A DNA stretch of 5,929 nucleotides from Balneolaceae bacterium (GCA_007126675.1 SLAU01000350.1:1-5929); one strand, 5' to 3'. Shown: positions 1 to 5,796, counted from the stretch's first letter. Notes: generated from the letters alone by a model not told the origin. Made by a program: numbers and translations.

Positions 1-82
1 GTTGAGGAAAAAAGCATCCAATTACCAAGAATTAACTTTTAGCAACTCTACACAATTGTAACTAAATCATAAGCCCTCAACA

Positions 83-173
83 ATCCGCTTCGCGGATGAA
101 CCATATTGTAACCCCGGGATTCATCCCGTGGGGCAAGCCAGGCAAAAGTAAAACAATTGAATGCCGTAGGCAT
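83..173 (+). repeat. REP-like element A1
   Basis: Three hairpins are visible in order. Hairpin I has arms ATCCGC and GCGGAT around TTC (83-97). Hairpin II has CCCCGGGAT and ATCCCGTGGGG arms around TC (112-133). Hairpin III has ATGCC and GGCAT around GTA (161-173). It is paired with B1 across a 48-bp linker. Confidence 0.85.
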
Positions 174-221
174 GATTAAGTATCCAGGCACAGGGATCTC
201 TCTAGCTTTATAAAATCGGCC

Positions 222-310
222 GTACCTATGGTACTTTTTTGGAGTTAGTGTCAGCTTTCTGCCACCGGGATGAATCCCGGCGTTACAAAATTGGACGTGC
301 CTATCGACAC
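222..310 (-). repeat. REP-like element B1, inverted partner of A1
   Basis: Read on the minus strand, this has the same layout as A1. Hairpin I (297-310) is partly decayed. Hairpin II has arms CCGGGAT and ATCCCGG (265-280). Hairpin III has arms GTACC and GGTAC (222-234). The shared core on the minus strand is TTTTGTAACGCCGGGATTCA, matching TATTGTAACCCCGGGATTCA in A1. Confidence 0.85.
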
Positions 311-458
311 TGGTTGTAGCGGAGTACCTAAAATTGATTACAGATGGTGGTAGGCAAAGGGTTGTATTGAGGTAACAACATTCAATTTCTGAGGATTAAC
401 TTAAAACAACTCTACTCAAATACAGTTAAATCATTATCCAAGCAATCAACCATCACTA

Positions 459-549
459 ATCCGCCTCGCGGATGATCGATATTGTAACCCCGGGATTCAT
501 CCCGCGGGGCAAGCCAGGCAAAAGTAAAACAATTGAATGCCGTAGGCAT
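459..549 (+). repeat. REP-like element A2, downstream side of the transposase
   Basis: Hairpin I is at 459-473 with loop CTC, hairpin II at 488-509 (ending CCCGCGGGG) and hairpin III at 537-549. It lies 55 bp beyond the stop codon of the minus-strand transposase. Its inverted partner B2 starts 671 bp away, on the other side of that gene. Confidence 0.85.
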
Positions 550-604
550 GGTAAAATATTCAGGCATCAAAATCCCGCGGCCAACTCAAAAACCAGTACC
601 GCCA

Positions 605-1066
605 TCACTTCGGCTCATGAAAGATATACCGCTCATCATAATCAAGGCCGAAACTCTCAAGAAGCTTTTTATACTCATCCAGAAAACTCACCTTTTTGTG
701 ATGCTCCTCCTGATTCCTTACGTAACGAAATACGCGATCGATATGTGAATGACTGTAAGAAAAACAGCCATAGCCCGATTGCCACTCAAAGCGATGATTA
801 CATAAGCCGTTTTCATTTACCCATTTTGAAGATTTTGCTTTCACCGACTGCATTAGATCAGAAACCGAAATCGCGGGTTTTAATCCCAAAAAACAGTGAA
901 CATGATCTTCAACACCATTTACAATTAATGTTTTTGACCCGGATTCATTAATCAGATTACCGATTACTCCAAACAACTCAGATTTCCAGTTGGGTTGAAT
1001 GGATGCCTTTCTAAATTTGACTGCAAAAATGGTCTGAAGATAGATTTGATGGTATGTATTGGCCAT
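605..1066 (-). CDS. tnpA: IS200/IS605-like Y1 (HUH) transposase, RAYT-like
   Basis: This 153-residue protein has the layout of the single-domain Y1 transposases, which nick and join single-stranded DNA at hairpins through a phosphotyrosine link. The HUH metal site is the DHVH stretch with His55 and His57. The presumed nucleophile is Tyr115 in RYVRNQEEHH, with Gln119 as the expected third metal ligand. The GYGCFSYSHS stretch at 98-107 and the N-terminus MANTYHQIY are typical of this branch. Length is normal for IS200-type TnpA (about 150) and the frame is intact, so it may be active. The gene reads right to left from ATG at 1064-1066 to TGA at 605-607, with no clear ribosome binding site. It lies between inverted elements A2 and B2, the arrangement known for REP-associated tyrosine transposases. 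No TnpB partner is present. A plain IS200 element is the alternative; the inverted rather than same-strand flanking hairpins favour RAYT. Confidence 0.9.
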   Translation of the reverse strand: MANTYHQIYLQTIFAVKFRKASIQPNWKSELFGVIGNLINESGSKTLIVNGVEDHVHCFLGLKPAISVSDLMQSVKAKSSKWVNENGLCNHRFEWQSGYGCFSYSHSHIDRVFRYVRNQEEHHKKVSFLDEYKKLLESFGLDYDERYIFHEPK

Positions 1067-1220
1067 GGCTGAATCTTAAGGTTATCGTTCATGTTATTGA
1101 TTTTATGTAAGATAGCTCTTTCTTAGAAATGAAGCCTTAAAAAAAGTCAGTCGCACTAATAGATGTTGCAGTATTCCCATATAGACGCTTTTTGGGAAAC
1201 GCAGCGCTTTTATATCGGGC

Positions 1221-1309
1221 GTACCTACGGTACTTTTCTGGAGTTGGTGTCAGCTTTTTACCACCGGGATAAATCCCGGCGTTACAAAATCGGACGTGCC
1301 TACCGGCAC
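1221..1309 (-). repeat. REP-like element B2, upstream side of the transposase
   Basis: On the minus strand hairpin I is GTGCC/GGCAC (1296-1309), hairpin II CCGGGAT/ATCCCGG (1264-1279) and hairpin III GTACC/GGTAC around TAC (1221-1233). All three stems are perfect, so this is one of the best preserved copies. The match with the B1 linker begins near 1206. The stretch 1067-1205, between the transposase start and this element, has no match elsewhere in the window and no gene that I can support. Confidence 0.85.
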
Positions 1310-1348
1310 TGGGCCTTAACAAAGTTCCTATAGTTCCAACGAATTAAG

Positions 1349-1446
1349 CAATAGTAAAACAAGAGAATACCATAGGCATGAAAAATATTCAGGCACTAGA
1401 ATAAGTCCGCTGTAACAAAATCACACTTGCTAATTGGCATTGGGCT
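1349..1446. repeat. Decayed hybrid REP-like element
   Basis: The left part resembles the end of an A element: a GTAAAAC stretch, then hairpin III with changes (ATACCATAGGCAT, 1367-1379), then ATATTCAGGCA as after A2. The right part, TGTAACAAAATCACACTTGC and on to 1446, resembles the hairpin I end of a B element. The intervening A/B sequence is missing, so this is best read as an internally deleted A-B pair. The following bases to about 1490 resemble the flank after B1 (311-350). Confidence 0.6.
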
Positions 1447-1543
1447 GTAGCATAGAACAAATAACTGATTGCAGCTAATTGCAGACGCAGGATTAACTTA
1501 AGGCAACGCTATTTAATCACAAATAGATAATCAGCCATCAACA

Positions 1544-1633
1544 ATCCGCTTCGCGGATGAACGATGTTGTAACCCCGGGATTCATCCCGCGGGGCAAAAC
1601 CAGTCAAAAGTAAAAAAAGAATGCCGTAGGCAT
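1544..1633 (+). repeat. REP-like element A3
   Basis: Hairpin I is at 1544-1558, hairpin II at 1573-1594 and hairpin III at 1621-1633. The 55-bp linker to B3 contains a tandem duplication of AGCTTATAAA, which accounts for its being slightly longer than the A1-B1 linker. Confidence 0.85.
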
Positions 1634-1688
1634 GGTAAATCCGGGCAGCAGGAACACCTCCAGCTTATAAAAGCTTATAAAATCGGCC

Positions 1689-1779
1689 GTACCTACAGTA
1701 CTTTTGGTTAGGTAGCTGCTCTCTTTTTTGTCACCGGGATAAATCCCGGCGTTACAAAATTGGACGTGCCTACCGGCAC
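1689..1779 (-). repeat. REP-like element B3, inverted partner of A3
   Basis: Hairpin I is GTGCC/GGCAC (1766-1779) and hairpin II CCGGGAT/ATCCCGG (1734-1749). Hairpin III carries one mismatch (GTACCTACAGTAC, 1689-1701). The segment between hairpins II and III diverges from B1 and B2 although its length is kept. Confidence 0.85.
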
Positions 1780-1925
1780 TGGACCTTAACAAAGTTCCTA
1801 TAGCTCTTGATTGCATGTGAATTCAAGTAATGGCAAAAGATTACACTTAGACAACAGCCTACAATTTCTAAGTATTAACTTAAGGTAGCTCTACTCAATC
1901 ACAATTAGATCATCAGCCACGAACA

Positions 1926-2014
1926 ATCCGCTTCGCGGATGAACCATATTGTAACCCCGGGATTCATCCCGTGGGGCAAGCCAGTCAAAAGTAAAGAAAG
2001 AATGCCGTAGGCAT
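1926..2014 (+). repeat. REP-like element A4, unpaired, upstream of the channel gene
   Basis: Hairpin I is at 1926-1940, hairpin II at 1955-1976 and hairpin III at 2002-2014. No B element follows. Instead the sequence goes through a short GC-rich piece (to about 2055) into the 5' region of the mechanosensitive channel gene, whose start codon is 127 bp past the end of hairpin III. Confidence 0.85.
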
Positions 2015-2074
2015 GGTAAAGTATCCGGGCAGCAGGATCCCACGGGCAAACCCGGTTTTCATCATCTCCATCAT

Positions 2075-2103
2075 TTTCAATTCATCAAAATAACATACCT
2101 TTC
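2075..2103 (+). promoter_or_regulatory. Candidate Bacteroidota-type promoter for the channel gene
   Basis: TACCTTTC at 2096-2103 fits the Bacteroidota -7 consensus TAnnTTTG in all but the last base. TTTC at 2075-2078 is one base off the -33 TTTG, with a 17-bp spacer, a little short for this promoter class. It would give a leader of roughly 30 bases before the ATG at 2142. This rests on pattern matching only. Confidence 0.3.
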
Positions 2104-2141
2104 TACTATGAAACTATCCTTATAAATCAAACTTCAGCCAT

Positions 2142-3023
2142 ATGTTTGAAACGTTTCTTGAACAATTTCTGATTGACTTTGAAAGGTTTGTCGAGTTCCT
2201 GCCTACTCTGATTTTTGCACTGGTAATACTTCTGATATTTTATTTAGCTGGTAAATTTGCCGGAAAGTTTATACAGAGAGCCGTAGAAAAATCAGCACAT
2301 AAAGATTCTTCATTTCTCTACTTTTCAAAATTAATCACCGGTATTATTGTATTTATTGGTTTTATTTTCTTTCTCAATATTCTCGGATATCAGACTTTTG
2401 CTGCAACATTGCTTGCAGGTGGCGGCCTCACAGCAGTAATTCTTGGATTTGCTTTTAAAGATATTGGCGAAAATTTTCTTGCTGGATTTTTGCTCGCATT
2501 CAGCCGCCCGTTTAATAAAGGCGACCTGATAGAAACCGGAGGCATTATGGGCAGAGTGCAACTCATTGAACTTCGCCATACCCATGTACGCACCGGTGAT
2601 GGTTGTGATGTTTTTATTCCCAGCGCACAGCTGTTTACCAAACCGTTACACAACTACACAATCGATGGGCTTCGGCGCGGTAGTTTTACAGTTGGGATTG
2701 ATTATGGAGACGATCCGAATCATGCAACTGAGGTTCTTCTTAAAACTGTTAAGTCAGTTAAGAAAGTACTTAAAAAACCGGCTCCATCTGTTGTAATCAA
2801 AGGCTTTGATCCGGATTTTGTAGAACTACAGGTATCATTCTGGATCAATGTACGTGATCAGGAATCTGGTCTGCCGGCAATAAGAACTAATGTTATGAAC
2901 AAATGCCGTCAGGCACTCATTGAGCATGAATTCACATTCAGTGCAGATGTATCCACCGCAGTAGAGCTTGCACCGGTCAGGGTTAATGTTGAAAATGAAG
3001 TTGATTCAAAAAAATCTGGTTAA
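2142..3023 (+). CDS. MscS-family small-conductance mechanosensitive channel
   Basis: The 293-residue protein matches E. coli MscS in length (286) and plan. It is an inner-membrane homo-oligomeric channel that opens under membrane tension and releases solutes after osmotic downshock. Hydrophobic segments lie at about 20-41 (TM1), 61-82 (TM2) and 86-120 (TM3, the pore-lining helix). TM3 has the small-residue run LLAGGGLTAVILGFAF, then KDIGENFLAGFLLAFSRPF and KGD, the family signature entering the beta domain. The beta domain contains the expected RHTHVRTGDG and VFIPSAQLF stretches (about residues 145-167). A cytosolic alpha/beta domain runs to about 280, then a short charged tail. The ATG at 2142 is the first in frame near the conserved N-terminus; a nearer ATG at 2108 is closed by an early stop. 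No Shine-Dalgarno is evident. An OsmC-like gene follows after 49 bp. Family assignment is secure; gating properties cannot be read from sequence. Confidence 0.95.
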   Translation: MFETFLEQFLIDFERFVEFLPTLIFALVILLIFYLAGKFAGKFIQRAVEKSAHKDSSFLYFSKLITGIIVFIGFIFFLNILGYQTFAATLLAGGGLTAVILGFAFKDIGENFLAGFLLAFSRPFNKGDLIETGGIMGRVQLIELRHTHVRTGDGCDVFIPSAQLFTKPLHNYTIDGLRRGSFTVGIDYGDDPNHATEVLLKTVKSVKKVLKKPAPSVVIKGFDPDFVELQVSFWINVRDQESGLPAIRTNVMNKCRQALIEHEFTFSADVSTAVELAPVRVNVENEVDSKKSG

Positions 3024-3072
3024 CCCAGAATTATTATCTTCTACAAATCTCAAATAAAAAACATACTTACTA

Positions 3073-3495
3073 ATGAAAATAAAAATTAATCGCCTGAACG
3101 ATGCCGTACACATGCAAGCCGAAAACGAAGATGGTGTAACCCTACAAATGGACGGCACCGAAGCGATTGGCGGTATCAACGGTGGATTTCGTCCCATGCA
3201 GATGCTGCTTGCAGCCGCAGGAGGTTGCTCCGCAATAGATGTGGTTGGAATCCTGAAAAAGCAGAAGCAGAATCCGGATGATCTGAAAATAGAAGTAACC
3301 GGCGAACGGGTTAATGTTGAGGGCGAGCAATATTCCGAATTCAAAACAATCCACATGCATTTTATCCTGAAGGGTGATCATCTGGATGAGAAAAAAGTAT
3401 CGCGAGCTATCGATCTGTCACTGAACAAATACTGCTCCGTATCCAAAACGCTGGAAAAGACAGCGACGATTACAAGTAGCTTTGAGATTGGTTAG
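3073..3495 (+). CDS. OsmC/Ohr-family thiol protein, YhfA-like
   Basis: The 140-residue protein has the OsmC/Ohr fold pattern. A short N-terminal beta region is followed by the helix with the first reactive cysteine (PMQMLLAAAGGCSAIDVV, Cys52) and a second conserved cysteine in LNKYCSVSKTLEK (Cys121). Known family members use this cysteine pair to reduce organic hydroperoxides, often with lipoyl or other thiol electron donors. The pattern GGCSAIDVVGILKKQ and the compact length resemble the YhfA-like subgroup, whose physiological role is not settled, more than classical Ohr. The protein should be cytosolic, as there is no signal peptide. The gene follows the channel gene by 49 bp with no hairpin between, so co-transcription is plausible. 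The start ATG at 3073 fits the family N-terminus and lacks a clear ribosome binding site. Confidence 0.9.
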   Translation: MKIKINRLNDAVHMQAENEDGVTLQMDGTEAIGGINGGFRPMQMLLAAAGGCSAIDVVGILKKQKQNPDDLKIEVTGERVNVEGEQYSEFKTIHMHFILKGDHLDEKKVSRAIDLSLNKYCSVSKTLEKTATITSSFEIG

Positions 3496-3592
3496 ATTTG
3501 AGTCTTGAGAGAATTTGAAAGTGGTTTTTTGATTTGTGCCAGTTGTTGCTAATATTTAATCATTACCGGTTAACCTTTAACTACTGAGCCCC

Positions 3593-3623
3593 CCTCATGA
3601 CTCACGACTCAAGACTCACGACT
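3593..3623 (+). repeat. Heptanucleotide tandem repeat overlapping a start codon
   Basis: Units are CCTCATG, ACTCACG, ACTCAAG and ACTCACG, ending with a partial ACT. The ATG at 3597-3599 is part of the first unit. The repeat therefore encodes the first residues (MTHDSRLTT) of the lipoprotein amidohydrolase. Confidence 0.75.
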
Positions 3624-4904
3624 ATCATTCTGGTAACACTCACCATCACGCTACTCATTACCGCCTGCAGTGATGACTATCCCGATGATATACTGCTTTT
3701 CACCAATGTAACGATTTGGGACGGAACAGATCAGTCGCCGGCACAAAATTCTGCCCTTATTACTCATAATGGCAAGGTGCTGGAAATCATTGATATGACC
3801 GATCCTGATTTCCCCGAGGAGGCAGATGCCATTGATTTGGGCGGGCGCTATTTGATACCCGGCCTGATTAATGCACATGGTCACGTTGGAATGGCACGGG
3901 GCCTTGAGACGGGCACTGATATTCACTCCGAAGAAAATGTGATTGAACAATTGCAGCTCTACGCCCGGTATGGAGTCACAACCGTTGTAAGCCTGGGGGA
4001 TGAACCGGATGAAGCTTTTACTGTTCGTGACAGGCAAAACTTTTCAGAAAGCGGAATGGCACGTTTGTTTTTGGCAGGACCAGTGCTGAATCCTGCCACA
4101 CCCGAAGAAGCTCATGATGCCGTAAATGAACTGGCACTAAAAAATCCGGACTGGAGTAAAATTCGTGTGGATGACGGCCTGGGAACCCGCGAAAAGATGA
4201 ACCGCGAAACCTACGCTGCCATTATTGAAGCTTCGCACAGCCATAATATTCCGCTTGCCGCCCATATCGTAACACTTGAAGATGCCAAAGGAGTTGTGGA
4301 TGAGGGTGCCGATCTTGTAGCACACAGTGTTCGCGATACAGAAGTGGATCAAGATCTGATCAGCCTGATGCTTGATCGTGATATCTGTTTAACTCCAACA
4401 CTGACCCGTGAGATATCTGTTTTTATTTATGCGGAGCGGCCTGACTTTTTTGATGATCCGTTCTTCCTTGATGAGGCAGATCCCGAAGTGATTGAACAAT
4501 TACAACAACCTGAAATTCAGGAAAGATTTACCGGCCGCGCTGCCAATTTTTATAGTGAGGCTCTGTCGGTAGCTAAGGGAAACATGATGTCACTGCACAA
4601 TACCGGTGTTCGAATTGCGATGGGCACCGACAGTGGGCCACCGGCCCGATTCCAGGGATATTTCGAGCATTTGGAAATGGAAATGATGCAGGATTCGGGG
4701 ATGACTCCCCTGGAAGTACTCACCTCTGCCACACGCTATGCAGCAGAATGTATGCAAATTGATGAAGAGCTCGGAACCCTCGAAAAAGGCAAGCATGCAG
4801 ATTTTGTTGTCGTTGATGATAATCCATTTGATGATATCCGAAACCTCAGGGAGATTTATGATGTTTATATTGGGGCACAGCGGGTTTACAGAGGCAATAA
4901 CTGA
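3597..4904 (+). CDS. Lipoprotein amidohydrolase (imidazolonepropionase-like metal-dependent hydrolase)
   Basis: The 435-residue protein opens with a lipoprotein signal: Arg6, a hydrophobic run at about 7-22 and the lipobox ITAC with Cys24. It would thus act outside the cytoplasm, anchored to a membrane. SDDYPDD follows the Cys, an acidic stretch like the surface-export signal of Bacteroidota lipoproteins. The rest is an amidohydrolase barrel: a beta-sandwich start (TNVTIWDGT, 36-44), the first metal pair His94 and His96 in PGLINAHGHVG, the likely carboxylated Lys188 in WSKIRVDDG, His223, His243 and the catalytic Asp345 in MGTDSG. The C-terminal GTLEKGKHADFVVVDDNPF (393-411) is standard for the imidazolonepropionase/prolidase-type branch. 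All expected ligands are present, so it should be active. The substrate is unknown; dipeptides, amides or lactones are candidates from relatives. This is the only in-frame ATG before residue 67, and it lies in a heptamer repeat. Confidence 0.9.
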   Translation: MTHDSRLTTIILVTLTITLLITACSDDYPDDILLFTNVTIWDGTDQSPAQNSALITHNGKVLEIIDMTDPDFPEEADAIDLGGRYLIPGLINAHGHVGMARGLETGTDIHSEENVIEQLQLYARYGVTTVVSLGDEPDEAFTVRDRQNFSESGMARLFLAGPVLNPATPEEAHDAVNELALKNPDWSKIRVDDGLGTREKMNRETYAAIIEASHSHNIPLAAHIVTLEDAKGVVDEGADLVAHSVRDTEVDQDLISLMLDRDICLTPTLTREISVFIYAERPDFFDDPFFLDEADPEVIEQLQQPEIQERFTGRAANFYSEALSVAKGNMMSLHNTGVRIAMGTDSGPPARFQGYFEHLEMEMMQDSGMTPLEVLTSATRYAAECMQIDEELGTLEKGKHADFVVVDDNPFDDIRNLREIYDVYIGAQRVYRGNN

Positions 4905-4923
4905 TTATCGAAATTTTCTGTTT

Positions 4924-5021
4924 CTCGCAGATGTGCGCAGATGAATCGCAGAGTTACGCTGATTTTCTGCGTTCATCATCGCTTAATCTGCGTAACTCTG
5001 CCCCGAAGGGATCCCTTCGGG
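4924..5021. repeat. Interspersed palindromic repeat between amidohydrolase and ytoQ
   Basis: The stretch begins with overlapping CGCAGAT-like words (from 4926). GCAGAGTTACGC (4948-4959) pairs exactly with GCGTAACTCTGC (4990-5001) around a 30-base loop, which itself contains part of an alternative stem (GATGAA-TCGCAG against CTGCGTTCATC). Directly next to it is a perfect 20-bp palindrome with half-site CCCGAAGGGA (5002-5021). No T-run follows, so a classical terminator is unlikely. It lies between two genes and could still limit transcript ends. Confidence 0.75.
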
Positions 5022-5093
5022 ACGAGAACCTCAAATGGTAAGATTTATTCAAAACTGAAAATTCTAATTTAGATTAAAAACATAAACCTACTC

Positions 5094-5543
5094 ATGAAAA
5101 CCTGGAACCTCTACCTGGCCGGAGAAATCCACTCCGACTGGCGAACTGAAATCAAAAAGAGAATTGAAGAGGAAAACCTGCCGGTGAACTGCACGGCACC
5201 CGTCACCGATCATCCCGCAAGTGATAACTGCGGAACCGATATCCTCGGTGAAGAAGATCAGGATTTCTGGAAAGACCGTAAGGGAGCACTTATCAATTCC
5301 ATCCGCACGCGCACCCATATCGAGGATGCCGATATCGTAGTAGTGAAATTCGGCGAAAAGTATCGCCAGTGGAATGCCGCTTTTGATGCCGGTTACGCCT
5401 CAGCCCTCGGTAAAAAGCTGATCATCATCCATCCCGAAGAGTTCAACCACGCATTGAAAGAAGTAGATGGCGCTGCGCAGGCTGTTTGCCGTGAGCCTGA
5501 ACAGGTGGTTGAGATTTTGAAGTATGTGATCAGGAAGGAGTGA
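5094..5543 (+). CDS. ytoQ: YtoQ-family protein (nucleoside 2-deoxyribosyltransferase-like)
   Basis: This 149-residue protein closely resembles Bacillus YtoQ in length and conserved blocks. These are NLYLAGEIHSDWR (5-17) at the N-terminus, SDN at 43-47 region, RTRTHIEDADIVVVKFGEKY (71-90) and the signature QWNAAFDAGYASALGKKLIIIHPE (92-115), followed by HALKE (119-123). The family is placed with the nucleoside 2-deoxyribosyltransferase fold, whose members bind nucleosides or nucleotides in a Rossmann-like alpha/beta domain. YtoQ itself has no established reaction, so transferase or hydrolase activity is inferred from fold only. Tandem aromatic and acidic residues near Trp93 and Asp98 occupy the region where related enzymes place active-site residues. 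No signal or membrane segment is present, so it should be cytosolic. The start ATG at 5094 gives the family N-terminus. The gene seems to stand alone: repeats precede it and a strong hairpin follows 6 bp after the stop. Confidence 0.92.
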   Translation: MKTWNLYLAGEIHSDWRTEIKKRIEEENLPVNCTAPVTDHPASDNCGTDILGEEDQDFWKDRKGALINSIRTRTHIEDADIVVVKFGEKYRQWNAAFDAGYASALGKKLIIIHPEEFNHALKEVDGAAQAVCREPEQVVEILKYVIRKE

Positions 5544-5549
5544 CGGACT

Positions 5550-5580
5550 CACCCCCCTCTCTGCGAGCAGAGAGGGGGTG
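5550..5580. terminator. Strong GC-rich hairpin after ytoQ, possible transcript end
   Basis: Arms CCCCCTCTCTG and CAGAGAGGGGG pair over 11 bp around a CGAG tetraloop, with one bulged C and two further outer pairs. It starts 6 bp after the ytoQ stop codon. No T-run follows on either strand, so Rho-independent termination is doubtful. It may instead stabilise the 3' end, or be another interspersed palindrome. Confidence 0.5.
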
Positions 5581-5592
5581 ACTTCGAAAATA

Positions 5593-5745
5593 GATCGGAG
5601 ACAAATAAATAGTTGGTTAACGTGAATTCGAGATAAGAATTTGGAAAAAGAAGCTCACCTCTTTCGTAAGGAGGGGACTTTTTCATTGCCAAATTCAAGG
5701 ATCTTATATCGAACTCACGTTTGGTTAGCAAAAAAGTGATCGGAG
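5593..5745. mobile_element. Candidate MITE: 137-bp imperfect palindrome with 8-bp direct repeats
   Basis: GATCGGAG occurs at 5593-5600 and again at 5738-5745. Between them, the left arm AACGTGAATTCGAGATAAG (5619-5637) matches the reverse complement of the right arm (5702-5720) at 17 of 19 bases. Outer parts (GGTTAA against TTGGTTAG) and inner parts (AATTTGG against CCAAATT, then AAAAAG against CTTTTT) extend the pairing to an apex near 5665. No protein is encoded; a minus-strand frame across it is only translated repeat (KSPPYERGE). The layout fits a small non-autonomous element with target duplications, though the outermost ends match poorly. Confidence 0.5.
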
Positions 5746-5796
5746 TCATTCACTCTTTGTGAACGTATTGAGGAAAGTGTGCGGTTTCAGAGGTCT

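Larger units (their letters stand above)
1..2055. repeat. Array of REP-like three-hairpin elements around a Y1 transposase
   Basis: Apart from the transposase gene at 605-1066, this 2-kb stretch holds no credible gene. It consists of a repeated unit. First comes a leader of about 60 bp with a GATTAACTTAA-like core (near 24, 395, 1491 and 1873), then a plus-oriented element (A), a linker of about 50 bp, a minus-oriented element (B), and a flank of about 145 bp. A1 to A2 is 376 bp and A3 to A4 is 382 bp, so the unit repeats with a period near 380 bp. Positions 1-36 resemble 364-399, the flank that precedes A2, so the array probably began before the window. Small open frames here, such as those encoding GRHVRFCNAGIYPG, are translated repeats. 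Confidence 0.9.

Noticed and set aside
472..951. 159-residue plus-strand open frame
   Set aside because: It begins in repeat A2 (VTPGFIPRGKPG is translated repeat) and then runs antisense to the transposase gene, which has clear HUH and Tyr motifs.
1137..1322. 61-residue minus-strand open frame
   Set aside because: It is a translation of element B2. Similar peptide text (GRHVRFCNAGIYPG, GRHVQFCNAGIYPG) arises from B3, showing DNA repetition rather than a protein family.
1604..1816. 70-residue minus-strand open frame
   Set aside because: It lies across B3 and its linker and is low-quality translated repeat with no recognisable domain.
83..2014. CRISPR array
   Set aside because: The repeats are about 90 bp, occur in both orientations and have irregular, themselves repeated, intervals. 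No cas gene is present.
2025..2059. Terminator ending the repeat array (CCGGG to CCCGG, then TTTT)
   Set aside because: The best stems are only 4-5 bp and the T-run is four bases, so it is too weak to call.
2390..2653. Minus-strand open frames within the channel gene
   Set aside because: They are antisense shadows of a highly conserved MscS-type coding sequence.
3006..3356. 116-residue minus-strand open frame over the OsmC-like gene
   Set aside because: It is antisense to a gene with both conserved cysteines, and its own sequence is Ser/Cys/Phe-rich without a domain.
5549..5749. 66-residue minus-strand open frame
   Set aside because: It covers the hairpin and the MITE-like palindrome; SPPYERGE and SPPLCSQRGG are translated palindromic repeats.
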